64,000 nucleotides of DNA from Streptomyces geranii (lineage in GTDB: Bacteria; Actinomycetota; Actinomycetes; Streptomycetales; Streptomycetaceae): positions 1 to 64,000 of the forward strand of contig NZ_PJME01000042.1 of assembly GCF_002954775.1 (NCBI RefSeq), in the 5' to 3' direction. The position numbers and the translations under genes were made by a program. The notes below the pieces were generated by a model. The model saw nothing but the letters and a program-made list of their open reading frames with translations, searched no databases and was not told the origin of the DNA. Positions 52,379 through 61,355 of this stretch are shown one piece after another (the first letter of the stretch is position 1; the number at the start of each line of letters is the position of its first letter).

Positions 52379-53266
52379 GTGAACGAGTCGGTCGACCGGA
52401 GTGAGCCGGAGGCTGTTGCCGCGCCGGCTGCCGCCGCTGCCGTCATCACTCCCGGCGATGCCGCCGACGCGGCGCGGCTGGTTGCCTTTGGGCTTCAGCC
52501 CAAGTTGCAGGCCGCTCGGGATCAGGAGTACGCCGAGTTGTTGCGGCGGTATCGCGAGGATCCGGCGTTCGCGCGGCTCGCCGACGCTGTTGCCGCCGGG
52601 CTCGGGCTGGTCGTGCTGGAGGTGTCCCCGCGCGCGGGGATGGCCGTCACCGCCGCCGAGGACTCCGTGTTCGCCGTGCGGATGGGCGACTACGCGCGTC
52701 GTACGTCCGCCGACGGCTCCGACCGGTTCCTGCACGGGCTCGCCCATCTCGCCGTCGCCGCCATGGCGTTTCCGCGACCCGAGGATCTCGCGGACGACGG
52801 GTACATCGGGCGCGTCACCGTCAACGGCGTCGAGGCCTTCGTCCGGCAGGCCTGTCGGCGGCTGGAGGAGCGGGCCGAGGAGCAGGGGGAGAACACCGAC
52901 CCGGTGAGCGACGCTCCGGGGCTTGAGGCGGCCTGGCGGATCTGGATGAGACGCAGCGCGACCGGGGCCACCAAGGACGCGCGCAGACCGGCCAGTTCGA
53001 CGACCGGCATCGTCGGCAAGGCCGTCGTCTTCCTCACCGACTCCGGCTTCCTCCAGCGGACCGGTGACGAAAACGGCGGTACGTATCGGACGACCGCCCG
53101 TTATCAGTTGCAGGTGCGGGACATGGCCGGGAACGCCGCCATGGCCGAACTGCTGGAGCTGGGCGTCGTACCGGTCACCGACGGCACGCCGACGCTGCTG
53201 CCCGCCGAGGACAGCGACGACCTGGAGCTGGTGGCCGACGCCGGACTGCCCTTCCACCACTCCTGA
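52379..53266 (+). CDS. MksE/JetB-like subunit
   Basis: A 295-aa protein with a low-complexity N-terminus (residues 1-25, Ala-rich). Residues 45-270 suggest tandem winged-helix (KITE) folds: LQAARDQEYAELLRRYREDP, DSVFAVRMGDYAR, TTGIVGKAVVFLTDSGFLQR. Length and place between a kleisin-like and an SMC-like gene match MksE/JetB (DUF4194 type), usually about 200-250 aa. GTG 52379 follows AAGGAG at 8 bases. The call is by analogy of fold and order. Confidence 0.55.
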   Translation: MNESVDRSEPEAVAAPAAAAAVITPGDAADAARLVAFGLQPKLQAARDQEYAELLRRYREDPAFARLADAVAAGLGLVVLEVSPRAGMAVTAAEDSVFAVRMGDYARRTSADGSDRFLHGLAHLAVAAMAFPRPEDLADDGYIGRVTVNGVEAFVRQACRRLEERAEEQGENTDPVSDAPGLEAAWRIWMRRSATGATKDARRPASSTTGIVGKAVVFLTDSGFLQRTGDENGGTYRTTARYQLQVRDMAGNAAMAELLELGVVPVTDGTPTLLPAEDSDDLELVADAGLPFHHS

Positions 53267-53345
53267 CCGCCGCCCCGACGCCCGACCCACCGCCAACCCG
53301 ACCCACCCCAACCCGACTACTCCCTTACGACTACGAGAGTCCGCC

Positions 53346-56300
53346 ATGTACGAGCTGTCCCGGGTCCGCCTCTACTCCATCGGTCCTGCCGGTGCGCGCT
53401 ACGCCGACACCGTGCTTGACCTGCGGGGTGTCGGCCAGCCGGTGCCCGACCCCGCGCCCACCCAGGCGGAGTTCTTCGCGGACGAGCCCGTCGGACCGCC
53501 GCGTCGGCCCGCGCCCGCGGGCGTGCTCTTCCTGGAGAACGGCGGCGGAAAGTCCGTACTCCTGAAGCTGATCTTCTCCGTGATGCTGCCCGGGCACCGC
53601 AACACCCTCGGTGGTGCCAGCTCCGGTGTGCTGCGGAAGTTCCTGCTCGCCGACGACTGCGGACATGTGGTCCTGGAGTGGCAGCACGTGCTCACCGGTG
53701 AGCTGGTGGTGGTCGGCAAGGCGAGTGAGTGGCGGGGGCGGCAGGTCTCCAACGATCCGCGGAAGTTCGCCGAGGCCTGGTACTCGTTCCGGCCGGGCCC
53801 GGGGCTGAGCCTCGACAACCTTCCCGTCGCCGAGTCCACCGCCGTACGGCCGCCGGTGGAGGGCGCCTCCGGGGCCCAGGGGCGGCGCCGGACGATGAAG
53901 GGCTTCCGGGACGCGATCACCGACGCGGGCAAGGCGTATCCGCATCTCGAAGTGCACTGGGAGGAGATCCACGACCGCTGGATCGAGCACCTCGGGGAGC
54001 TGGGCCTCGACCCCGAACTCTTCCGCTACCAGCGGGAGATGAACGCCGACGAGGGCGAGGCCGCAGGACTCTTCGCGGTCAAGAAGGACTCCGACTTCAC
54101 CGACCTGCTGCTCCGAGCGGTCACCGACACGCGGGACACGGACGGGCTCGCCGACCTGGTCGGCGGCTTCGGCAACAAGCTGGGCCGACGGTCCGAACTG
54201 ATTGCCGAACGGGACTTCACCGCCGGGTCCGTCGACCTGCTCGGACGGATCGTCGAGGCGGCGGAAACGCGGTCCCGCGCGCGGGACATCCACGCGGGCG
54301 CCGAACGGCGTACGCGCACACTCGCCCGGCGGCTGTCCGCGCGGGGCGTCCAGGAGCGCGTCCGGGCCGGCGACCTCGCCCAGCGGGTCACCGCCGCCGC
54401 GTACGCGGTCACGCACTCCGAGGGCGGGCGGGAGCGCAGCGCACTGATCGCCGCCGAACTCGCCTTCCGGCACGCCTCGCTGGCCCTCGCGGCGGCCGAG
54501 AAGACCGCAGCCGCGCAGAAGCGCGAACTCGCCGACGCGCGCACCATGCAATCCGCCTGGCAGGCCGCCGAGGTCTTCCTGCGGCACCGGGCCGCCGCCG
54601 ACCGCTCCGCGCGCGTGGCCGTCGCGATCCGCGAGGCGGAGCTGGACGCGGCCCCGGCGCTCGCCGCCCGCGCCAAGGCCGCCGTGGACCTCGTACGGGC
54701 CCTGCACTCGGCGGCGGAGGGCGCGGAGGCGCTCGCCAACGAGGAGGAGGAGCGGTCCGCCGCCCTCCAGGAGATCGGCGAGGCCGCCCACCGGGACTCG
54801 ACCGGCGCCGCCACCGAGGCACAGCGCGCCCGCAGCGAGGTCGGACACCTGCGGCAGCGGCTCAGCGAGGTCGAACAGGAGACCGCTGAGGCGGTGCGCG
54901 CGGGCTGGCTGGACGACAGCGCCCCCGACGCGGACCCCGCGCGGGCCGCGCTCGCCGCCAGCGACGCCGAGAAGTCGGCCGTCGAGGCCTGGGACACCGC
55001 TCGTGAGGCCTCCAGGCGGGCCTCCGAACACGCGCGTGAGGCTGCCTCCGCCGAGTCCCGCGCCGAGCTGACGGCCGCGCGGGCCGCGGACGCCGCCACG
55101 GCGGCCGAGCGCGCCTACGACGCCGAGCAGCGCACCGCCGAGGCCCTGGCGGCCGAGGAACGGCTCGCCGAGCTGCTGAACCTGCCCTCTGCGGGTGGTG
55201 CACGGCAGCGGGCCGCGCTGCCGCACCAGCACGGCGGGAGCGCGGGCGAGGGCAGCGGTACCGGTGCGGGCAGGAAGAGTGCGTCCGGGGCCCTCGACGA
55301 AGGTCACCTGACCCCCGAGGAACTCGACCGCTTCGCCGACGAACTCCGTGAGCTGCTCGACGACGGCGTCGCCTCCGCCGAGCGGCAGCTCTTCGAGCTG
55401 CGTACCACCGCCGCCGACGACGCCCGGATTCTCGGCGCCCTCGGTGACGGCGGGCTCCTGCCGCCCGGCCCCGACGTCCTGGCCACCGTCGAGTTCCTCG
55501 GCGAGCACGGCATCCCCGCGCTGCCCGGCTGGCGCTACCTCGCCCAGGCCGTCGACCCCGCCGACCACGCGCGCGTGCTGGCCGCCCGGCCCGAGCTGGT
55601 CGACGGCGTCATCATCACCGACCCCGGCACGCACGCGCGTGCCCGCGAGGCCCTCTCCGAGGCCGCCCTGCTGCCCCGGTCGGCCGTGGCCGTCGGTACG
55701 GCAGCCGCGCTGCTCGCGCCGACCCCGGCCCCCGGACCGGACGACGGCGACGTGTTCCTCGTACCGCCGAACCCGGCCATGCACGACGAGCACGCCGCCG
55801 ACGAGGAGCGGCAGGCGCTGCGGGCCCGGGCGGGGGAGCGGGAGGAGGAGATCCGCACCCTCGCGGCGCGGCTCGGGAAGGACCGGGAGCTGGCCGCGCG
55901 GCTCGCCTCCTGGCGTACGGGCTGTCCGGCCGGGCGGCTCGTCGAACTGGCCCAGGCCGCGCACGACGCGCGTGCCTTCGCCGAGGAGGCCGAGGCCGAG
56001 CTGGCCGAGGCGCGGACCGTGCGGGCCGAGGCCGACGAGGTGGCCGGGGAGGCGTCCCGCGTCCGGGACGAGCGCCAGGAAGCCGCCCAGCGGGCCCGGC
56101 GCGCGGCCGACGCGCTCGCCGGACTGGCGTTCCGGCTGCGCGAACGCGCCGGCTGGCAGGTCAAGGTGCGTGAACTGGCCGACGAGGCCGTCGAGTCGGA
56201 GGCCCGCGCCCAGGTCTGTCTGGAGCGTGCCCGCTCCGCCGACGAGGACCGGCGGGCCGCCCAGCGCGCGGCCGACGACGCACGCCGCACGGCCCGCGCC

Positions 56301-58043
56301 CTGCGCGCCGAGCGCGCGGAGATCGCGGGCGCCCCCGACGACGTACCGGAAGCCGACGAGGAGGCCGCGAGGTCGTCGCTGCCCGCCCTCCGCGAGGCCT
56401 ACCGGGCCGCCTCCCAGCTCTACGAGAAGGTCGGCGTCGGCGCCGACCTGCGGGCCGAGCAGGCGCGGGCCGAGAGCGACGAGAGCGCCGCGCGCGCGGA
56501 GCTGGACCGGCTCAGCAACAAGGTGCGTACGCGCGCCGAACAGATGCTTCTGTCGCCCGACGGGTCCGACGGGCCGTCCCGGCAGGCCGCCTCCGCGCGC
56601 GCGGAGGAGCTGGTGCAGCTCCTGGAGACCCGGGTGTCCACCGCCAGCGAGCAGCTCGGGCGGCTGCGCGGCGAGGCCGAGCGGCACGCGCCCGAGGACG
56701 GCGAGGCGCACACCGAGCTGGCCGAGGAACTCGTGCCGAGCGACGCCGAGCACGCCCAGACCCTGCTGCGCACCGCCACCGGCGAACTCGCCTCCCGTAC
56801 CGAGGCGTTGACCCAGGCCCGTGAGGCGCACGCCGAACTGCTCGACTCCCACCGGGCGGCCGAGGACGCGGCGGGCGGGTTCGACGAGATCGCCGCCATG
56901 CTCCGCGACCTGCTGCGCGAGCACACCTCAGACGAGGACCAGGAGGCGCAGGAGCCCTACCCCGGCAGCCCCGAGGAGGCCCGCCACTCGGCCGCCGAGG
57001 CCCGCCGTTCCGTGCGCGGCTGCGCCGCAGACCTGTCCGCCGCCGAGGGCGCCGTGCGCGAGGCCAGCGACATCCTCGTACGGCATGCCAACTCCACGCG
57101 GTACGAGGCCGTACGCACCCCCGCCCGCCAGCAGATCCGCGAACTGCCCGCGTCCGCGCTGCCTGAGCACGCGCAGAAGTGGGCGGACGCCTTCGCGCCC
57201 CGACTGAGGGTGCTGACCGACGAGTTGGCGCAGCTGGAGCGGAACCGGGACTCGATCGTGGACCGGCTCCGCGGGCTCGTGGAGTCGGCGCTGGCCACCC
57301 TGCGGTCCGCGCAGCGGCTGTCCCGGCTGCCCGAGGGGCTCGGCGAGTGGTCAGGGCAGGAGTTCCTGCGCATCCGGTTCGAGGAGCCCGACCAGGCCAC
57401 GCTCACCGAACGGCTCGGCGAGGTCATCGACGAGGCGACCAAGGCGGCCGTCAAGAAGAACTCCGACCTGCGCCGGGACGGCATGTCCCTGCTCCTGAGG
57501 GGAGTCGGCGCCGCCCTCCAGCCCAAGGGCATCGCCGTCGAGATCCTCAAGCCCGACGCCGTACTGCGCGCCGAGCGCGTGCCCGTCGGCCAGATGGGCG
57601 ACGTCTTCTCGGGCGGCCAGCTGCTCACCGCGGCCATCGCCCTGTACTGCACGATGGCCGCCCTGCGCAGCAACGACCGGGGCCGCGACAAGCACCGCCA
57701 CGCGGGCACGCTCTTCCTCGACAATCCGATCGGCCGCGCCAACGCGACCTACTTGCTGGAACTCCAGCGAGCGGTGTCGGACGCGCTCGGCGTCCAACTC
57801 CTCTACACCACCGGCCTGTTCGACACGACCGCCCTGGCGGAGTTCCCTCTGGTCATCCGCCTCCGCAACGACGCCGACCTACGCGCGGGCCTCAAATACA
57901 TCAGCGTCGAGGAACACCTCCGCCCGGGCCTGCCGCAACAGGCCCAGGCGGGGGAGGGAGACGCCGTACACAGCGAGATCACGGCGACGCGCATGTTCAA
58001 ACGCCCGACAACACAGCCAGCCCCCTCAGGGGCAACTCCCTAG
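53346..58043 (+). CDS. SMC-like ATPase (MksB/JetC-like, large coiled coil)
   Basis: A 1565-aa SMC/MukB-style protein. The N-terminal head has Walker A FLENGGGKSVLLK (GGGKS at 66-70). Coiled coil spans about 300-610, a Gly/Ser-rich loop 613-650, a globular hinge-like domain about 690-815, then coiled coil again to about 1290. The C-terminal head has the signature FSGGQ at 1421-1425 and Walker B TLFLDNPIG with Asp1459-Asn1460. The expected catalytic Glu after the Asp is Asn. It is larger than MukB (about 1480) and most JetC. ATG 53346 is chosen from the beta strand YELSRVRLYSIG; the frame is open further upstream without support. No JetD/MksG gene follows. Confidence 0.75.
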   Translation: MYELSRVRLYSIGPAGARYADTVLDLRGVGQPVPDPAPTQAEFFADEPVGPPRRPAPAGVLFLENGGGKSVLLKLIFSVMLPGHRNTLGGASSGVLRKFLLADDCGHVVLEWQHVLTGELVVVGKASEWRGRQVSNDPRKFAEAWYSFRPGPGLSLDNLPVAESTAVRPPVEGASGAQGRRRTMKGFRDAITDAGKAYPHLEVHWEEIHDRWIEHLGELGLDPELFRYQREMNADEGEAAGLFAVKKDSDFTDLLLRAVTDTRDTDGLADLVGGFGNKLGRRSELIAERDFTAGSVDLLGRIVEAAETRSRARDIHAGAERRTRTLARRLSARGVQERVRAGDLAQRVTAAAYAVTHSEGGRERSALIAAELAFRHASLALAAAEKTAAAQKRELADARTMQSAWQAAEVFLRHRAAADRSARVAVAIREAELDAAPALAARAKAAVDLVRALHSAAEGAEALANEEEERSAALQEIGEAAHRDSTGAATEAQRARSEVGHLRQRLSEVEQETAEAVRAGWLDDSAPDADPARAALAASDAEKSAVEAWDTAREASRRASEHAREAASAESRAELTAARAADAATAAERAYDAEQRTAEALAAEERLAELLNLPSAGGARQRAALPHQHGGSAGEGSGTGAGRKSASGALDEGHLTPEELDRFADELRELLDDGVASAERQLFELRTTAADDARILGALGDGGLLPPGPDVLATVEFLGEHGIPALPGWRYLAQAVDPADHARVLAARPELVDGVIITDPGTHARAREALSEAALLPRSAVAVGTAAALLAPTPAPGPDDGDVFLVPPNPAMHDEHAADEERQALRARAGEREEEIRTLAARLGKDRELAARLASWRTGCPAGRLVELAQAAHDARAFAEEAEAELAEARTVRAEADEVAGEASRVRDERQEAAQRARRAADALAGLAFRLRERAGWQVKVRELADEAVESEARAQVCLERARSADEDRRAAQRAADDARRTARALRAERAEIAGAPDDVPEADEEAARSSLPALREAYRAASQLYEKVGVGADLRAEQARAESDESAARAELDRLSNKVRTRAEQMLLSPDGSDGPSRQAASARAEELVQLLETRVSTASEQLGRLRGEAERHAPEDGEAHTELAEELVPSDAEHAQTLLRTATGELASRTEALTQAREAHAELLDSHRAAEDAAGGFDEIAAMLRDLLREHTSDEDQEAQEPYPGSPEEARHSAAEARRSVRGCAADLSAAEGAVREASDILVRHANSTRYEAVRTPARQQIRELPASALPEHAQKWADAFAPRLRVLTDELAQLERNRDSIVDRLRGLVESALATLRSAQRLSRLPEGLGEWSGQEFLRIRFEEPDQATLTERLGEVIDEATKAAVKKNSDLRRDGMSLLLRGVGAALQPKGIAVEILKPDAVLRAERVPVGQMGDVFSGGQLLTAAIALYCTMAALRSNDRGRDKHRHAGTLFLDNPIGRANATYLLELQRAVSDALGVQLLYTTGLFDTTALAEFPLVIRLRNDADLRAGLKYISVEEHLRPGLPQQAQAGEGDAVHSEITATRMFKRPTTQPAPSGATP

Positions 58044-58106
58044 GGGCGCGGGGAACTGCGCGACCAGCCACGATGGCGCAGCAGTTCCCCACCCACGCGC
58101 ACCCCT
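58041..58106. terminator. Repeat-derived hairpin ending the SMC-like and GMC genes
   Basis: The element AGGGGCGCGGGGAACTGCGC (58042-58061) faces a degraded inverted copy (58078-58107, GCAGTTCCCC...CACCCCTAG). They can fold back on each other. The site covers both converging stops and probably ends both transcripts. Confidence 0.6.
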
Positions 58107-59670
58107 AGACGTCCCCCTTCAAAAGGTCCGCACATTTCTCCCCGATCATCATCGTCGTAATACACGGGTTCACGGACACCAACTCCGGCATCACAGACCC
58201 GTCAGCAACCCGCAACCCGTCAACCCCCTTGACCCGCAACCGCGCGTCCAGCGGAGCCGACGCATCGTCATCCGCGCCCATCTTCACCGTGCAGGCAGGG
58301 TGATAAACGGTGTTGTGGGTCTTGTGGATGTAGTCCAGCAGCTCCGAGTCCGTCCGGACATCGGGCCCGGGCGCCAACTCCGCCCCCGCCCACCCGCTCA
58401 GCGCGGGCTGCGCGGCGATACGACGCGCCAGTTTCAGCCCGTACGTCATCACGCGCGCGTCGTGCTCGTGCGTGAAGTACCGCGGATCGACCATCGGCTT
58501 GTCCCGGTAGTCGCGGGTGCGCAGCCGCACCGTGCCGCGCGACTTCGCGCGGGTCACGTTGGGCGTGAGGCAGAACGCGTTCTCCGAGGTCGGATAGCCC
58601 CAGCGCGAGGTGTTCATGTCGAACGGCACCGAGCCGTAGTGGAACATCAGGTCGGGCCGGTCCAGGCCCGGTTCGGTGTCGTAGAAGATGCCCGCCTCCC
58701 ACCACTGACTGGACGTCGTGGTCATCGGCTGCCTGGCGTCCCACATGATGACGCCCTCGGGGTGGTCCTGGAGGTTCTCGCCGACGCCCGCCGAGTCCAC
58801 GACCACCTCGACGCCCACCTCGCGCAGCTGCTCGGCCGGTCCGATGCCGGACAGCATCAGCAGCTTCGGGGTGTCGATCGCCCCGCACGACACGACGACC
58901 TCGCGGCGCGCCCGTACGGTCCTGGTGTGGATGAGATCCGGGTCGAGGTACTCGGCGCCCACGCACCGCCGCCCGTCCAGCACGAGCCGCTTCGCCCGAA
59001 CGCCCGTACGCACCTCAAGGTTCGGCCGCTTGTCCATGACCGGGTGGAGATAGGCGACGGAGGACGACTGACGGATGTTGTCCTCGTCGGAGTTGATCTG
59101 GAACCAGTTGGCGCCGCGGACCACGGTGGTGCCGGAGTTGAAGGGCGTGGTAGGGATGCCCGCCTGTGCGCACGCCTCCAGCAGGGCGTTGCCGCACGGG
59201 TCCTCGCTCTTCAGCGTACGGAGCTTCACCGGGCCGGTGCGGCCGTGGTGGTCGCCGGGGGCGTCGTTGGTCTCCAGGCGCCGGTAGAGCGGGAAGAGGT
59301 CGGCCGCGCTCCAGCCCGTACAGCCCGCCGCCGCCCAGTCGTCGAGGTCCTCGGCCGGGGCCCAGAAGGCGATGCAGGAGTTGTGGGACGAGCAGCCGCC
59401 GAGCACCTTCGCGCGGGCGTGCCGCATGAAGCTGTTGCCGCTGGACTGCGGTTCGACCGGGTAGTCCCAGTCGTAGCCGGACTCCAGCAGGCCCATCCAG
59501 CGCTCCAGCTTGAGGACGTCGTCGTCGCCGACGTCGCTCGGGCCCGCCTCCAGCACGCACACCGTGACGGACGGATCCTCCGAGAGCCGCGCGGCCACCA
59601 CGTTGCCCGCGGTGCCGCCGCCGACCACGACATAGTCGAACTCATCGGTGTCCATGGGGGTGTTGTCCAT
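58105..59670 (-). CDS. GMC oxidoreductase, choline-dehydrogenase-like
   Basis: A 521-aa FAD enzyme of the glucose-methanol-choline family. FAD motif VVVGGGTAGNVVAARL at 14-29, GGCSSHNSCIAFW near 96, CGAIDTPKLLMLSGIGPA near 285 and the C-terminal active-site region HNTVYHPACTVKMG with NPCITTMMIGE. It would oxidise choline (or another alcohol) to the aldehyde, with the nearby aldehyde dehydrogenase finishing glycine betaine. GGAGG is about 10 bases before ATG 59670. It lies 16 bp after the APC gene on the same strand. Confidence 0.82.
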   Translation of the reverse strand: MDNTPMDTDEFDYVVVGGGTAGNVVAARLSEDPSVTVCVLEAGPSDVGDDDVLKLERWMGLLESGYDWDYPVEPQSSGNSFMRHARAKVLGGCSSHNSCIAFWAPAEDLDDWAAAGCTGWSAADLFPLYRRLETNDAPGDHHGRTGPVKLRTLKSEDPCGNALLEACAQAGIPTTPFNSGTTVVRGANWFQINSDEDNIRQSSSVAYLHPVMDKRPNLEVRTGVRAKRLVLDGRRCVGAEYLDPDLIHTRTVRARREVVVSCGAIDTPKLLMLSGIGPAEQLREVGVEVVVDSAGVGENLQDHPEGVIMWDARQPMTTTSSQWWEAGIFYDTEPGLDRPDLMFHYGSVPFDMNTSRWGYPTSENAFCLTPNVTRAKSRGTVRLRTRDYRDKPMVDPRYFTHEHDARVMTYGLKLARRIAAQPALSGWAGAELAPGPDVRTDSELLDYIHKTHNTVYHPACTVKMGADDDASAPLDARLRVKGVDGLRVADGSVMPELVSVNPCITTMMIGEKCADLLKGDV

Positions 59671-59686
59671 GAGTGACTGACCTCCT

Positions 59687-61258
59687 TCAGTCGGCCGCCG
59701 GAGCGGAGAGGGGACCGGTCGACCCGGCCGAGGGATCCTCAAGACGGTGTCCGGCCAGCACACCTGTCCGGTGCCGCTGGATGAACCAGTAATAGGCGAA
59801 GCCGCCGCCCGCGATGATCGCGACGAACAGCACCGCGCCCCACTGGAGGTACCAGTGGAAGGGGGCGGTCGCGTTGTAGACCTCGGCGCGCGGCCAGATC
59901 AGGTTGGTCGTCATGGCGGCGCCCCAGACGACGGCGCCGATGTTGACGAGCAGGCCCCAGCGGCCCAGCGAGAACTTGCCGTCACCGGCGGGCTGCCACT
60001 TGCCGCGCAGCCGCGCCACCAGCATGGGCGCGGTCACGCCCAGATAGGCGAGGTAGATCATGATGATGCCGATGCTGGTCACGACGGTGAAGATCTGCGG
60101 CTGGCGGATGTTGACCACCAGGATTCCCAGCGCCAGGACACCGATGACCACGGCGGGCAGCACCGGCGTCTGGAAGCGCGGGCTGACCTTCGCGAGCAGC
60201 GAGGACGCGGGCAGGTTGTTGTCGCGGGCCATCGCGAACGCCAGCCGGATCGCCGCCGTGTGGACGGCGAGCGCGCAGACGGTGACCGCGATCAGCACGC
60301 ACCACAGCATCGCCTTGCCGGCCGTGGACCCGAGGACGTCGAGCACGATGTACTGCAGCCCGTCCGTGGACAGCTTCTCGCCCTTCAGGCTGGAGACGCT
60401 CATCAGGGCGAGCAGCAGAATCAGGCCGCCGAGGACGAAGGAGGCGACGATCGCCCGGATGATCGCGCGCGGCGCGTTCCGGGACGGGTTCACCGACTCC
60501 TCGCCGAGCGAGGCGGCCGTGTCGAAGCCGTACATGACGTACGCCGACGCCAGCGAGGCCACCAGGAACGCGCCGAGGTAGCCGGCGCTGTGGTCCGCGC
60601 CCGTGCCGTTCGTCTCCATGACCACCTGCGGACCGCGTGTGATGTGCACGGCGAACAGGACGATCAGTACGACGGTGGCGACCAGCTCGATGAAGACACC
60701 CGCCGTGTTGATCGTGGCCATCAGCTTGACGCCGAAGGCGTTCACCACGGTGGTGAACAGGATCAACACCCCGGCCAGGATCACCGCGTTGGTCGCCACG
60801 TCGTACTTGCCGGTGCCGTCCCCGACGATCTGGAAGACGTGCGAGATCTGCGGCAGCGTCAGCTGGTAGGCGAGCGCCACCGCTGCGATGGACACGATCG
60901 AGGCGATCAGCATCATCCAGCCGGCCAGCCAGCCCAGATGCGGATTGCCGATCTTCTTCGACCAGTTGTAGACCGAGCCGGCCACGGGATAGCGGGCGGC
61001 CAGCTCCGCGAAGCAGAGGGCGACCATGAACTGGCCGACGAACACCATCGGCCACGACCACCAGTAGGCGGGGCCGCCGCTGCCGTAGCCGAAGTAGAAC
61101 AGCTGGAAGGTGCCGGTCAGGATCGAGATGTAGCTGATCCCGGCCGCGAAGGTGTGGAAGTTGCCCAGGGTGCGCTTGAGTTCGGGCTTGTAACCGAACT
61201 CGGCGAGTTCGGCGTCGTCGGTGTGCCCTGGGCCTGTGGGTTTCTCGGTTGCGGACAT
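59687..61258 (-). CDS. APC-family amino acid/choline permease
   Basis: A 523-aa transporter with about 12 transmembrane helices. Family segments: GISYISILTGTFQLFYFG, ARYPVAGSVYNWSKKIGNP and YGFDTAASLGEESVNPSRNAPR. This is the amino acid-polyamine-organocation type, in the GABA/choline permease group. Being between an aldehyde dehydrogenase and a choline-dehydrogenase-like gene suggests a choline or amino-alcohol substrate. ATG 61258 follows AGGAGTCCGCTC. Confidence 0.85.
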   Translation of the reverse strand: MSATEKPTGPGHTDDAELAEFGYKPELKRTLGNFHTFAAGISYISILTGTFQLFYFGYGSGGPAYWWSWPMVFVGQFMVALCFAELAARYPVAGSVYNWSKKIGNPHLGWLAGWMMLIASIVSIAAVALAYQLTLPQISHVFQIVGDGTGKYDVATNAVILAGVLILFTTVVNAFGVKLMATINTAGVFIELVATVVLIVLFAVHITRGPQVVMETNGTGADHSAGYLGAFLVASLASAYVMYGFDTAASLGEESVNPSRNAPRAIIRAIVASFVLGGLILLLALMSVSSLKGEKLSTDGLQYIVLDVLGSTAGKAMLWCVLIAVTVCALAVHTAAIRLAFAMARDNNLPASSLLAKVSPRFQTPVLPAVVIGVLALGILVVNIRQPQIFTVVTSIGIIMIYLAYLGVTAPMLVARLRGKWQPAGDGKFSLGRWGLLVNIGAVVWGAAMTTNLIWPRAEVYNATAPFHWYLQWGAVLFVAIIAGGGFAYYWFIQRHRTGVLAGHRLEDPSAGSTGPLSAPAAD

Positions 61259-61355
61259 GAGCGGACTCCTGGTGGGCCTGGGGGAGGGGAGGGTGACGTA
61301 CCGGGAGCGATGTACAACAGGTGTGCTGGGTGAAGTGCGTGCCGGGCGAGGGGGG

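Noticed and set aside
53331..56924. A 1197-codon antisense frame over the SMC-like gene
   Set aside because: Composition is typical antisense (Gly/Arg/Leu/Val-rich, no domain), while the plus strand has Walker A, coiled coil and signature motifs.
58105..59670. A fourth Wadjet gene (JetD/MksG) after the SMC-like gene
   Set aside because: The next gene is on the opposite strand and is a clear GMC oxidoreductase with FAD motifs.
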